Shown: positions 25,596 through 34,648, numbered from the stretch's first letter. The stretch is 64,000 nt of DNA from Terriglobia bacterium (GCA_020073105.1 JAIQFW010000005.1:1-64000); one strand, 5' to 3'. The notes: generated by a model not told the origin, from the letters alone. Program-made: numbers and translations.

Positions 25596-25892
25596 CTAGT
25601 GAATGGGGCCGGCGGTGGCGAGGCGGGGATCGAGTTTGATCTCGCCGAACGCGCTCTCATAGCCGGCGACGTTCTGCTGCAGAATTGCCGTCAGGGCCTT
25701 AGCCTGCTGCGGGCTCAGATAGATGCCCTGAAAATTCTTGACCTCGACCTGGGTTTCGCTCTGCTGCTGCAGCGTGCCGAAGACCAGGAAAAAGTCCCAC
25801 ACGTTGACCCGCACCTGCACGCTATTGGCGTAATTTTCGCGGTAGTCGGGAGCGTTCACCAGTTTGATGTTGGGCTGAGTTGGATTGGTCAT
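25596..25892 (-). CDS. DUF3467 family protein
   Basis: 98 residues. The YRENYANSVQVRVNVWDFFL then VFGTLQ opening and the IYLSPQQAKALTAILQQNV segment match DUF3467, a small bacterial family of unknown function with a beta-sheet followed by helices. No signal peptide or membrane segment is present. It lies between the glycosyltransferase and the ADOP permease, 9 bases upstream of the glycosyltransferase start, and may head that transcript. Confidence 0.75.
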   Translation of the reverse strand: MTNPTQPNIKLVNAPDYRENYANSVQVRVNVWDFFLVFGTLQQQSETQVEVKNFQGIYLSPQQAKALTAILQQNVAGYESAFGEIKLDPRLATAGPIH

Positions 25893-25968
25893 GGAATTCA
25901 GTGTAGCGGGAGGGGTGGGGAGAAAGAAAGAGGAGGGTCATCGGTACACAGTTCTAGTTAGCCTTGTG

Positions 25969-26062
25969 CCCACGTTCCGCGAGCGGTTCCGCGAGCTAAC
26001 GTGGGAGATCCGCTCATATCTGTGACAGGAATTTTCCACCCTAGCGCAAAGAACGCGCTAGG
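25969..26062. repeat. Two adjacent hairpin repeats between genes
   Basis: First, CCCACGTT...AACGTGGG (25969-26005), whose interior contains TTCCGCGAGC twice. Second, CCTAGCGC-AAAGAAC-GCGCTAGG (26040-26062), a perfect 8-bp stem. Both look like members of dispersed palindromic families. The second sits just past the ADOP stop and could also end its transcript. Confidence 0.5.
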
Positions 26063-26093
26063 ATGAGGCACCCACAGACGACGTAGTTCCGTT

Positions 26094-28565
26094 CTACTCC
26101 GCCCTCAACGCCTCCACCGGATCGACGTTCGCGGCGCGCCGCGATGGCAAGTAGCAAGCCAGAGATGCGATGGCAACCAGCCCGGCCGAGACCATCGAAT
26201 AGGTCAACGGGTCTGCGGACGTCACGTTGAACAGCAACGAAGACATCAGGCGCATCACGCCAAAGGCTGAAACCAGCCCCAGCGCGACGCCAATGCCAGT
26301 CAACAGCAATCCTTGCCGCAAGAACAGTGAGGTCACTGTACCCTGCTGCGCGCCCAACGCCATCCGTATTCCGATCTCCCGCGTGCGCTGCGAGACGGAA
26401 TAGGCAATCACGCTGTAAATTCCGACAGCCCCCAGCAACAGTGCCATGCTTCCTGCTACCGCCAGCATCACCAAGGTGAATGAGGTCCGCGCCATTGAGC
26501 GGGTCTGCAACACCGCCAGCGTCTGCGGATCGGCCAGCGGGAGGTTCGCATTCACCGACCACACAGCGTTGCGGATGTCTTTCATCAGACTCTCGGAGCC
26601 GGCACGTGGACTTCGCACCGCGTAGGTGATGGCCCGCCGGGTAGCAAGCTGCTGGCCTTCAAAGTTCTTCTGCAAGATCGGCCAGTACACGGTCAGCGGA
26701 GCGTCCTGGTTCACGCCGTCGTCGTGCACGTTGCCGACTACCGCCACAATCTCCCGCCACTCGTCCGTGCTCCCGACGCGGATCCGTTTGCCGATCGCGT
26801 CGGCCGGGTTTTGCCACAATTCCCGGGCCAGGTTTTCCGAGACCATGGCCACCGGCATGGTGTTGAAAATGTCGTCCCAGGTGAAATCCCGTCCCAGCAG
26901 CCGGGGGATCTGCAGCGTCGAGAGGAAGCCTGGGGCGACAAACTTGAATCGCCGCAACGGCGGCAGCTGGCCTTCTCTGTAGGTATGGTCCTGGGCAAAG
27001 ATGGGATCATAGCTCTGGTTTCCATCCATGGGGATGGCGCTGCCGAAACTTACTGAAGAGGCTCCGGGAACTGCCTCCAGCCTTCGCGCGATCTGCTCTT
27101 CCATGCGTACGACTTTGTCATCTTCTTTAATTTGTGCTTCGGGGATGGCGATAGAGAAGAGTTGAAGCTCCGACGCGCCCCGGAAGCCGGGATCGACCCG
27201 CGTCAGGGCGCGGAAGGTCCGGATCATCAGACCCGAGCAGATCAGCAGCACCAGTGCCAGCGCCACCTGCGCCACCACCAGCACATTGCTGGCGCGATGT
27301 TGTTCTCTGGTTTGGCTGAGAGTGCGGCTTCCGGCCCGGAGAGCGATGTTCAACTTTGTGCCCGTGTACTTGAAGATTGGAACACAGGCGACGAGTATGC
27401 TGGCCAGCAACGATGCGCCAAGCGTAAAGAGCACTACGTTGAGATCAATGCCAATTTCGTGGATACGCGGCAGTCCCGCGGGGGCGATGGCCACCAGGCC
27501 CCGCAAGGCCAGGTATGCCAGGGTCAGACCGAGGAGGCCGCCTGCGAGTCCCAGCAACAGGCTCTCGTACAGCAATTCGGCCGCAAGACGTCCGCGTCCG
27601 GCGCCGAGCGCTGAGCGCACCGCTAACTCCTGGCTCCTGCCCTCGACCCGCACGAGTAGCAGGTTGGCTACGTTGGCGCATGCGATCAGCAAGACCAGGC
27701 CGATCGAACCCATCAGGATCCATAATGTCTTGCCAACATCACCGACCACATACGTTTTCAGCGAGGAGAGATTTGGGGCCAGGTGCGCATCCTCGAACAT
27801 CTTCAGGCTGAATCCTTCCGGGGCGGGAAAACTCTGTTCCACGACCGGGATCAGGCGGGCCAAGTCTCCCTTTGCCTGCTCCATGGTGATGCCAGGTTTC
27901 AGCCGTCCGATTCCCGAGTAGCTGAAGTTGCCGAGCTTGAGTTTGGCTCGGTCGAACTGGAAGGGAATGAGCAGCGCCGGATCTTCGGTGTCAATGGAGT
28001 GAAACTGTTTCGGCATCACGCCGATGATCTCGCGCGATTTTCCGTCCACCATGACGCTGCGGCCGATCACCGTCGGATCGCCTCCGAATTTCCTTTGCCA
28101 GTAGCCGTGCATCAGGATGACCGTGTCGGGCGCGCCGGCTGTGTCATCCTGCCGGCTAAAGAACCTGCCGAGAGCGGGAGGCACGCCCAGAATCGGCAGG
28201 AGGCCGTCGGTCACGTCCAAGGCCTGTACCTGTTCGGGTTCGGAAACGCCAATCACGCTCACCGAGTCGCGCGCAAACAGGGCCACGTCCTGGAAGGTGC
28301 GGTTCTGTTCCCGATAAATAATGTTGCTGGACGGCGAAGACGGCAGAACCGGAATGTTGATTCCTGGGGCCGAATGCATGATGCTGACCAGTTCTTCGGC
28401 GTGCGGATAGGCGAGCGGCTTAAGCAGGATGCCCTCAACAACACTGAAGACAACTGTGTTTCCGCCGATTCCTGCTGCCAGGGTAATCAGCGTGACCACG
28501 GTGAATCCTGGTTTCCGGACCAGCCTGCGCACGACTTGTTTCAGTTGACTCATGAGCTCCGGCAT
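26094..28565 (-). CDS. ADOP-type orphan MacB/FtsX permease
   Basis: 823 residues from the ATG at 28565, which has GGGAG 5-6 bases upstream. Two copies of a MacB periplasmic core plus FtsX permease unit are visible: the first TM (FTVVTLITLAAGIGGNTVVF), a central TM trio around VLLIACANVANLLLVRVEGR, then a second periplasmic domain and final trio with SQRTREIGIRMALGAQQGTV and LPSRRAANVDPVEALRAE. This duplicated single-chain layout without an ATPase partner is the acidobacterial duplicated orphan permease (ADOP) family. It may form a mechanotransmission or efflux unit; the substrate is unknown. No MacB-like ATPase is adjacent. Confidence 0.9.
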   Translation of the reverse strand: MPELMSQLKQVVRRLVRKPGFTVVTLITLAAGIGGNTVVFSVVEGILLKPLAYPHAEELVSIMHSAPGINIPVLPSSPSSNIIYREQNRTFQDVALFARDSVSVIGVSEPEQVQALDVTDGLLPILGVPPALGRFFSRQDDTAGAPDTVILMHGYWQRKFGGDPTVIGRSVMVDGKSREIIGVMPKQFHSIDTEDPALLIPFQFDRAKLKLGNFSYSGIGRLKPGITMEQAKGDLARLIPVVEQSFPAPEGFSLKMFEDAHLAPNLSSLKTYVVGDVGKTLWILMGSIGLVLLIACANVANLLLVRVEGRSQELAVRSALGAGRGRLAAELLYESLLLGLAGGLLGLTLAYLALRGLVAIAPAGLPRIHEIGIDLNVVLFTLGASLLASILVACVPIFKYTGTKLNIALRAGSRTLSQTREQHRASNVLVVAQVALALVLLICSGLMIRTFRALTRVDPGFRGASELQLFSIAIPEAQIKEDDKVVRMEEQIARRLEAVPGASSVSFGSAIPMDGNQSYDPIFAQDHTYREGQLPPLRRFKFVAPGFLSTLQIPRLLGRDFTWDDIFNTMPVAMVSENLARELWQNPADAIGKRIRVGSTDEWREIVAVVGNVHDDGVNQDAPLTVYWPILQKNFEGQQLATRRAITYAVRSPRAGSESLMKDIRNAVWSVNANLPLADPQTLAVLQTRSMARTSFTLVMLAVAGSMALLLGAVGIYSVIAYSVSQRTREIGIRMALGAQQGTVTSLFLRQGLLLTGIGVALGLVSAFGVMRLMSSLLFNVTSADPLTYSMVSAGLVAIASLACYLPSRRAANVDPVEALRAE

Positions 28566-28822
28566 AAACGCTCCCTGTTTTTGGACGCATGTCTCCTGGG
28601 GCAGAAGGACATTTATTGGTACGTAAGCGAGGGAGGGAGGTTCCAAGGATTATCGGTGGTTTCGGGCAGATGGTGTCCTTCGGTCTTGTCGAGAGCCTCG
28701 GCTCCTTGCGAGGTGATTTGGAATGGGGGCTGGCCCAACCCACGCCCTTATCCTAACTCCTCGGTACGCCCCGTCAGAAGGAGCGGATGAGGAGGTTAGG
28801 GGGTAGGTTAAAATATCCCCAG

Positions 28823-28907
28823 GCCGGGATGGCGGAATTGGCAGACGCGCTGGACTTAGGATCCAGTGCCGCAAGGCGTGCAGGTTCGAGTCCTGTTCCC
28901 GGCACCA
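28823..28907 (+). tRNA. tRNA-Leu(UAG)
   Basis: The acceptor stem GCCGGGA pairs with TCCCGGC. The anticodon loop CTTAGGA gives anticodon UAG, and a class II variable arm (TGCCGCAAGGCGT) and the T-loop GGTTCGAGTCC are present. The 3' CCA is encoded (28905-28907). Confidence 0.97.
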
Positions 28908-28981
28908 GAAGTTTGCTGCGGGCAGACGAAGCTCCACTCCAAATTCTCGGCCAGAAGTGGAGTGGCGACTCGCGCCCCAGA

Positions 28982-29260
28982 CTACTGCATCTGCTGCGAC
29001 AGGCCCTGGTAGATCCACATGCCGGCAATGACCAGGATCAGCACTCCCGAGGCCGCTCCCAGCCATTTCACGATGGGAGTGACCTTGTTCAGCTTTTGCA
29101 TGATCTCAATCTGTTCCCTTTCCATGTGCGATTCGGATTCGCCCAGGAACAGTTGGTCATCCTCGTGCATGGTGAGCGTGCTGCGGTAGATCAGGAGGAT
29201 GATGAGGACGGTGGTGAGAACACCCCATACAACCAGTGGCCACATCAGCATCGTCGTCAT
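28982..29260 (-). CDS. Small two-helix membrane protein of unknown function
   Basis: 92 residues with one membrane helix at each end (WPLVVWGVLTTVLIILLIY and WLGAASGVLILVIAGMWIY), joined by a charged helix (EREQIEIMQKLNKV). GAGG lies before the ATG at 29260. I do not recognise a family. It lies next to the tRNA gene and is transcribed away from the Fe-S carrier gene. Confidence 0.65.
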   Translation of the reverse strand: MTTMLMWPLVVWGVLTTVLIILLIYRSTLTMHEDDQLFLGESESHMEREQIEIMQKLNKVTPIVKWLGAASGVLILVIAGMWIYQGLSQQMQ

Positions 29261-29416
29261 AGGGCACCTCGGTGGTGATCAAGAGTCCCAAGCTTCGCCC
29301 ATGCTCAAAGCCACAGCCGGCACCGGCAAGGGTCCCCTAACCGCGAATTATAGCCCTGAAAAGCGATGGCCAACGCTTTTTGTTTTGCTTGCGACGGTTG
29401 CCCCTCCAGGGTCATC

Positions 29417-29431
29417 TAACTAATTGAGTTA
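29417..29431. promoter_or_regulatory. Inverted repeat upstream of the Fe-S carrier gene
   Basis: TAACT-AATTG-AGTTA lies about 45 bases upstream of the -10 box TATAAT (29475-29480). Rrf2-type regulators such as IscR/SufR bind AT-rich inverted repeats at such genes, but this site does not match a known consensus closely. Confidence 0.3.
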
Positions 29432-29474
29432 CCTATGGGTTATTTTGACAGACAGGATCGAACCCTGGCTTTGC

Positions 29475-29480
29475 TATAAT
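29475..29480 (+). promoter_or_regulatory. -10 element of the Fe-S carrier gene
   Basis: A consensus TATAAT lies 30 bases before the ATG at 29511. A TTGACA at 29445-29450 is 24 bases upstream, too far to pair with it normally, so the promoter may depend on an activator. Confidence 0.45.
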
Positions 29481-29510
29481 TCATCACTGACTGATTTGGA
29501 GGAGATGCGA

Positions 29511-29888
29511 ATGGCCACAACAACTACTACGCCGACGACACCAGCAGTACAGCCCAAGCAAATGCCGATCACCCTGACGCCGAATGCCGTTGCCAAGGTC
29601 AAGGAGATTATGGGACAGCAGAACCCGGTCCCAGCCGGCTTGCGTGTGGGGGTGGTGGGTGGCGGCTGCTCCGGCTTCTCGTATTCGATGTCGTTTGAGA
29701 ATGCTGCCGGGCTGATGGACAAGACTTTCGACATGGACGGTCTGAAAGTGTATGTGGACGCGACCTCGGTCATGTACCTGAATGGTTGCATCGTGGATTA
29801 CGTAGAGACGCTGGAGGGCGCAGGCTTCAAGTTCGAGAATCCGAACGTGAAGAGCACCTGCGGCTGCGGATCGTCGTTCAGCGTGTAG
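29511..29888 (+). CDS. A-type iron-sulfur carrier protein (IscA/ErpA/SufA)
   Basis: 125 residues. ITLTPNAVAKVKEIM opens the HesB-like domain. The three cysteines are in GGGCSGFSY (about residue 52) and STCGCGSSF near the end, giving the CxnCGC cluster site. It delivers Fe-S clusters to apo-enzymes. I chose the ATG at 29511 because GGAGGAG lies 7 bases upstream; an ATG at 29505 overlaps that site. The N-terminus is an unusual Thr/Pro-rich stretch of about 17 residues. A strong terminator follows, so the gene is probably monocistronic. Confidence 0.93.
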   Translation: MATTTTTPTTPAVQPKQMPITLTPNAVAKVKEIMGQQNPVPAGLRVGVVGGGCSGFSYSMSFENAAGLMDKTFDMDGLKVYVDATSVMYLNGCIVDYVETLEGAGFKFENPNVKSTCGCGSSFSV

Positions 29889-29910
29889 GTTTCCCTGCCG
29901 AGTTTGGAAA

Positions 29911-29939
29911 GCCCCATCGCGTAAGCGATGGGGCTTTTT
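29911..29939 (+). terminator. Strong rho-independent terminator
   Basis: GCCCCATCGC-GTAA-GCGATGGGGC followed by TTTTTG, 23 bases after the Fe-S carrier stop. Confidence 0.9.
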
Positions 29940-30066
29940 GCTTCCTCGCCCCCGGTAGTCACCTCTATCTGTGTGGTCCATCACTGCCTGCTGCGTCACT
30001 GACTCCGACAATAAGAGGGGATAGAGTTGAGGTAGAGAGGGCTACGTCGCGGCTCGGGAGGACAGC

Positions 30067-30552
30067 ATGTTCCCTGCAATGCTGATTCAACTTATCGAAG
30101 CTCACGCTGACAACCTGGTTGAAGGATTGCTCCGTAAGGTCAGCAACTCGGACCGATGCCGTGAGCTGGTGCGAAGAGTGCCCGCTGACGAGTTGAAGAG
30201 ACGCGTCTACGAAATCTATCGCCATCTCAGCGACTGGCTACTGAGCAAGACGGAGTCCGAGATCGAGGAACGCTATATTGGGCTGGGCGTACGGCGTGCC
30301 AGGCAAGGCGTGCCTTTCAGCGAACTCTTGTGGACGATCAACACCGTCAAAGAGCACCTCTGGGAATACTTGGAGCAGGAAGGCCTGCTCGAGCACCCCG
30401 TGGATCTCTATGGCGATCAGGAGTTGCTGCAATCCTTGGAGCGGTTTTTTGACCGTGCATTGTATTTTGCGGCAACGGGGTATGAAAGCGTTGGCCAGGC
30501 GCACACTGAGCAGGCGGTAGCAGTCTCGCACGCGCGAGCAACTCGTGGATAG
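30067..30552 (+). CDS. RsbRD N-terminal-like sensor/signalling protein
   Basis: 161 residues, all helical. The pattern QLIEAHADNLVEGLLRKVSN ... ELKRRVYEIYRHLSDWLLSK ... YIGLGVRRARQGVPFSELLW resembles the RsbRD N-terminal domain, a globin-like input module of stressosome RsbR-type proteins. The usual STAS output domain is absent. It is the first gene of a three-gene operon, 6 bases before an AAA unfoldase gene, so it may pass a stress or ligand signal to that ATPase. The family assignment is from pattern recognition and is tentative. Confidence 0.65.
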   Translation: MFPAMLIQLIEAHADNLVEGLLRKVSNSDRCRELVRRVPADELKRRVYEIYRHLSDWLLSKTESEIEERYIGLGVRRARQGVPFSELLWTINTVKEHLWEYLEQEGLLEHPVDLYGDQELLQSLERFFDRALYFAATGYESVGQAHTEQAVAVSHARATRG

Positions 30553-30558
30553 GTTGCC

Positions 30559-31671
30559 ATGCTAGACGATGTCAGAAACTCGACGGCTGTGGCCAGCGCT
30601 TCGGCCGCAGTCCAGGAACCGACCGAGACCCCTGCCCTGGAGCCTACCCGCCGTGGCGAGGCCACTCGGGAATTTGAGGCATTTCTGCACAGCCGGATCG
30701 TGGGGCAGGATGCCGCTATCGAAGCCGTCACCGAGGTTTACCAGACTTTCCTGGTCGGAATGAATCCTCCTGACCGGCCGGTGGCGAACCTGCTTTTCCT
30801 GGGTCCGACAGGCTCAGGAAAAACCTACGTTGTAGAAGTAGTGGCAGAAGCCTTGTTCGGCAACCGGCATGCTTTTCTGAAAATCGACTGCGCCGAATTC
30901 CAGGAACACCATGAGATTGCCAAGTTGATCGGTTCCCCGCCGGGCTATATCGGACACTCCCAAACTCCGCCACTGCTCACGCAAGAAGCCTTGAGCCGGT
31001 GGCACACCGACAAAACCAAGCTCACGCTGCTGTTGTTCGATGAGATCGAAAAGGCGTCGGAAACCTTGTGGCAGCTGCTGTTGGGCATCCTCGACAAGGC
31101 GAGTCTCACCTTGGGGGACAACAGCCACGTCGATCTCTCGCAATGCATGATTTTCCTGACCTCCAACTTGGGCGCGACAGAGATGAGCGGCTTGGTGGAG
31201 GGCGGCATCGGCTTCGCCGCCCATCCGGTGGTTGCCGATGCCAGCCTGGACGAGAAGATTGCTCGCACCGCGTTGGAGGCGGCACGGCGGAAATTTGCCC
31301 CGGAGTTCATGAATCGCCTCGACAAAACCGTGGTTTTCAATACACTTCGCCCCGAGCAGTTGGAGCAGATTCTGGACCTGGAGTTGGCAAAAGTGCAGCA
31401 GCGGATTACAGGGGCTGCGGGCCGGGCCCATTTCACCTTCCGCTGCACTCCGGAAGCCAAGCAATGGCTGTTAAAGGAGGGAACCGATCCCAAATACGGT
31501 GCGCGTCATCTAAAGCGGGTCATCGAACGCAACATTGTCTATGCCCTCGCCAACCTCGTGGCCACGGTGCAGGTGGCGGCGGGCGATCTGGTGAACGTCA
31601 GCCTGGGAACCGGCGGCCTCGTGTTTACCAAAGCGCCGCCCTTGCGGGACACGGGATCGGTGGCAGATTAG
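30559..31671 (+). CDS. Single-ring Clp-type AAA+ unfoldase (ClpA/ClpC D2-like)
   Basis: 370 residues, one AAA2 module. Walker A GPTGSGKT (82-89), pore loop GYIG (129-132), Walker B LLFDEIEKA (about 158-166), sensor-1 LTSNLG, Arg-finger region PEFMNRLD (249-256) and the Clp D2-small domain (DPKYGARHLKRVIERNI). A GIGF tripeptide loop sits at 216-219, where ClpA and ClpC carry the ClpP-docking IGL/LGF loop. The ClpA/B N-terminal and D1 parts are missing, and the first 40 residues are low-complexity. It probably unfolds proteins, perhaps for ClpP. It is the middle gene of an operon with an RsbRD-like protein and a receiver protein. Confidence 0.87.
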   Translation: MLDDVRNSTAVASASAAVQEPTETPALEPTRRGEATREFEAFLHSRIVGQDAAIEAVTEVYQTFLVGMNPPDRPVANLLFLGPTGSGKTYVVEVVAEALFGNRHAFLKIDCAEFQEHHEIAKLIGSPPGYIGHSQTPPLLTQEALSRWHTDKTKLTLLLFDEIEKASETLWQLLLGILDKASLTLGDNSHVDLSQCMIFLTSNLGATEMSGLVEGGIGFAAHPVVADASLDEKIARTALEAARRKFAPEFMNRLDKTVVFNTLRPEQLEQILDLELAKVQQRITGAAGRAHFTFRCTPEAKQWLLKEGTDPKYGARHLKRVIERNIVYALANLVATVQVAAGDLVNVSLGTGGLVFTKAPPLRDTGSVAD

Positions 31672-31680
31672 GAGCGGGCC

Positions 31681-32073
31681 ATGAAAAAGATTCTGGTAGT
31701 TGACGATAACGAGTTGCTCTGCCGCCTGGCTTGCGACATTCTGCACACCGAGGGCTACCACGCCAGTGCCGCGACCAGTGCCGCCGAAGCGCTGGAGGCT
31801 CTCGAGAACGACCAATTCGATCTGGTCGTGACCAATTTTGCCATGCCAGGCATGAGCGGACTGGAACTGGCCCGCGCCATTCGCGACAAGGACCCGCAAT
31901 TCCCAGTGATTGTGATGACCACCTACGAGCCGGTGGAATGCGAGCACGTCACGCTCTGGCTGCCCAAGGATTATCTCTTCCCGAATCTGTTGGACAAGAT
32001 CCGTATGTGCCTGTCGGAAATTGGGGCCCAGGTCATGGAGCAATACGACCGAACGGGGAGTCAAACGCCTTAA
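31681..32073 (+). CDS. Single-domain response-regulator-like protein lacking the phospho-acceptor Asp
   Basis: 130 residues. MKKILVVDDNELLCRLACDI keeps the acidic pair, and VIVMTTYEP and LPKDYLF keep the switch Thr and Lys. The phospho-acceptor position reads LVVTNFAMPGMSG, Asn in place of Asp (residue 52). An Asn there cannot form the usual aspartyl phosphate, so this is a pseudo-receiver, perhaps held in one state. It lies 9 bases after the unfoldase gene and may act as its adaptor, as the response regulator RssB does for ClpXP. That analogy is inference. Confidence 0.88.
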   Translation: MKKILVVDDNELLCRLACDILHTEGYHASAATSAAEALEALENDQFDLVVTNFAMPGMSGLELARAIRDKDPQFPVIVMTTYEPVECEHVTLWLPKDYLFPNLLDKIRMCLSEIGAQVMEQYDRTGSQTP

Positions 32074-32189
32074 CTGAATTTGAACTGTCGTTCTTGCCAA
32101 CATTAACTGGCACTTGACTTCCAGGTCCTGTTTGCCCAAAATCCCCCGGACAGTTTTCTGAGGGGAAACTGAACCGTCAAGGAGATGAT

Positions 32190-34610
32190 ATGGCTCGACC
32201 TACGGGCAGGTGTTCCCTCTATACGCCGTTGCGGTACGGAACAGTGTTTGCCCTCATCCTCGCCGGGATGGTCTCGGCCCAGGATTTTTCGCAGCGCCCG
32301 TCGCCCGATCGTCCCCCTATCCCGGCTGCGGTGCAAGAAGGCAACACGAACGCGGCCTATAAGGCACTGCGCACGGTTAACACCAACGATGCCATCCCCG
32401 TAAAGAAGCTGGTTCTGACGCGGGATGCCGGGATCTTCACATTGGATGGGGTGCTCACCTTTCTCGGACCGGTCAACGGGAAGGTGACCGGGGCAGTGTT
32501 CTTTGGCCGCGGAACCCTCGACCTGACACCATCGATCGAGGTCGAACGGAAAAGCCTGGCTGAACTGACCAAGCAACCCACCCTGCACGAGGAATTCGAC
32601 CAGGCCGTATTCCGATTTACGGATGGCACCTACGAAGAAGTGAAAAAAGGCGCCGGTGCGATTCCCGCAGTCGTGGGGTCGGGCGGGGACGTCATGGAAG
32701 CTCTCGGCCAAGTGCAGAAGTACTTGAGGAAGGACAGGAAGTACAACTTGGACGGGCGCATCCTGGAGGATGTGCTCGGTAGCCAGCCCGGAGGGCTGTT
32801 CTGGGCCTTTGTGCATGGTCAGAAGGTGAGCAGCAAAATGCTGTTTGCCGTTGATCCTCATGGCCTCACCGAGCTCGGGCTAGCGCCGGAGGAGGTTGCG
32901 CTTCGGACCTACGAAGACAAGAAGACCGGGACCTGGGCGGCTTTCCACTACTCGGAGGAATACAAGACTGGAAAGGCCCGCGGCAGCGAGGCCAACCTGA
33001 CGATTGATATCGAACACCAGAAGCTCGATGTCAGCCTGGACCGCGACGGAAGATTGGAAGGCATTGCACAAACCACTTTCGTTTCGAGAGTGGACGGCCT
33101 GCGGGTGCTGCCGTTCGATCTATTCCACACTTTGCGCGTGCGTAATGTCCTGGACGCTGCCGGAAAGCCGCTCGATTTTGTTCAGGAGAACAAGGACGAA
33201 GACGCGGATTTCTTCGTCATCCTGGCCAAACCCCTCGCACTGGGCGAGCGGATGACGGTCATTACCGCCTATGGGGGCAAGGAAGCGGTCATTGATGCTG
33301 GGTGGGGCAATTATTTCCCCGTGGCCCGGGACGACTGGTATCCCAACACTACCTTCGGTGATTATGCGACCTACGACCTCATTTTCCATACCCCGAAGGA
33401 GTTGACGATGGTGGCGACTGGAATTCCAGGCAAGTCCTATGCCGAAGGCAAGGACACAGTAACCGAGTGGAAGGCAGCCGTACCGCAGGCCGTCGCGGGG
33501 TTCAACTTCGCTACCTATTCCAAGCAAGAGGCCAACGACGAAGAAGATCACTACAAGATTGAAGGCTACGCAAATGTCAAAGCTTACTCGCTGACGGCCA
33601 TGCTGAAACGCGAAGTAGCCGAAGCGCAGCTGGCGGTGCGCCTCTATACCGATTACTTTGGCCCCGCCCCCTATCAAAGACTGGCCCTGACTCAGCAGCC
33701 AACCAATCAGTTTGGGCAATCGTGGCCGGCACTCATTTACCTTCCCTACGATTCCTTCCAGAAGGTTTACGGGAAGGGAAGCAATGCATCGTCGGGCGGC
33801 TTCTGGCGGTCGGTAACGCCCCACGAGATTGCGCACCAGTGGTTCGGTCACACCGTGGGCATCCCCAGCTACCGCGACAACTGGATGAGCGAAGGTTTCT
33901 CTGAATTCGCAGCATCTCTCTACCTGCAATCGGTGTATTCGGAGGAGCCCGATACCTATCGTGATTTCATGAAAGGGTGGAAAGCGGACCTGCTGCGAAA
34001 GAACCAGGAAGGCAAGCGTCCGATTGACGTTGGTTCGGTCACGATGGGGCATCGGCTGGGGAACTCCAAAGTGGGCTTCGATGTTAACCGCCTCATTTAT
34101 CCCAAGGGGGGATACATCCTGCACATGCTGCGCATGATGATGTGGAGCCAGCAAACCAAAGACGATGCTTTCAAAGCGATGATGCGCGATTACGTGCACA
34201 GTTTCTACAACCGGCTGAGCAGCACCGAGGACTTCAAGGAAGTGGTCGAACGCCACATGACCCGCGACATGAACCAAACCGGCGACGGGAAGATGGACTG
34301 GTTCTTTAACCAATTTGTATACGGGACCTATCTGCCCGACTACCGGGTGGAATCGAACTTCACCCCCATCGCGAACGGCTTCGCCATGAATCTCAAGATC
34401 ACGCAATCCAATGTGGACGACAAATTCACCATGCCGGTCCCTGTCTATCTCGACTTCGGCAACGACAAGGTGATGAAGCTGGGATCGGTCCGGGTAGTGG
34501 GAAACTCGACGGTGCCGGTGTCTTTGCCGCTGAACGGGATCAGCGAAGCTCCGAAGCGGGTGTTGCTGAACTACAACCTGGACATCCTCTGTACGGAGAA
34601 TGGCAAGTAG
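32190..34610 (+). CDS. Secreted M1-family metallopeptidase
   Basis: 806 residues with a signal peptide (GTVFALILAGMVSAQ). The zinc motif HEIAHQWFGH (about residues 545-554), with the third ligand Glu 18 residues on in WMSEGFSEF, defines the M1 aminopeptidase (gluzincin) fold. The usual GAMEN exopeptidase loop is not visible; the corresponding region reads TQQPTNQFGQSWPALIYLP, so peptide preference may differ. An N-terminal 250-residue extension precedes the M1 saddle domain. GGAG precedes the ATG at 32190. It lies convergent to the pilus operon. Confidence 0.88.
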   Translation: MARPTGRCSLYTPLRYGTVFALILAGMVSAQDFSQRPSPDRPPIPAAVQEGNTNAAYKALRTVNTNDAIPVKKLVLTRDAGIFTLDGVLTFLGPVNGKVTGAVFFGRGTLDLTPSIEVERKSLAELTKQPTLHEEFDQAVFRFTDGTYEEVKKGAGAIPAVVGSGGDVMEALGQVQKYLRKDRKYNLDGRILEDVLGSQPGGLFWAFVHGQKVSSKMLFAVDPHGLTELGLAPEEVALRTYEDKKTGTWAAFHYSEEYKTGKARGSEANLTIDIEHQKLDVSLDRDGRLEGIAQTTFVSRVDGLRVLPFDLFHTLRVRNVLDAAGKPLDFVQENKDEDADFFVILAKPLALGERMTVITAYGGKEAVIDAGWGNYFPVARDDWYPNTTFGDYATYDLIFHTPKELTMVATGIPGKSYAEGKDTVTEWKAAVPQAVAGFNFATYSKQEANDEEDHYKIEGYANVKAYSLTAMLKREVAEAQLAVRLYTDYFGPAPYQRLALTQQPTNQFGQSWPALIYLPYDSFQKVYGKGSNASSGGFWRSVTPHEIAHQWFGHTVGIPSYRDNWMSEGFSEFAASLYLQSVYSEEPDTYRDFMKGWKADLLRKNQEGKRPIDVGSVTMGHRLGNSKVGFDVNRLIYPKGGYILHMLRMMMWSQQTKDDAFKAMMRDYVHSFYNRLSSTEDFKEVVERHMTRDMNQTGDGKMDWFFNQFVYGTYLPDYRVESNFTPIANGFAMNLKITQSNVDDKFTMPVPVYLDFGNDKVMKLGSVRVVGNSTVPVSLPLNGISEAPKRVLLNYNLDILCTENGK

Positions 34611-34648
34611 GATCTTGCCCAAAAGGGTATCCGGAGGATTGAAGGCCC

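Noticed and set aside
29445-29450. TTGACA as -35 of the Fe-S carrier promoter
   Set aside because: 24 bases from TATAAT, too far for a standard promoter.
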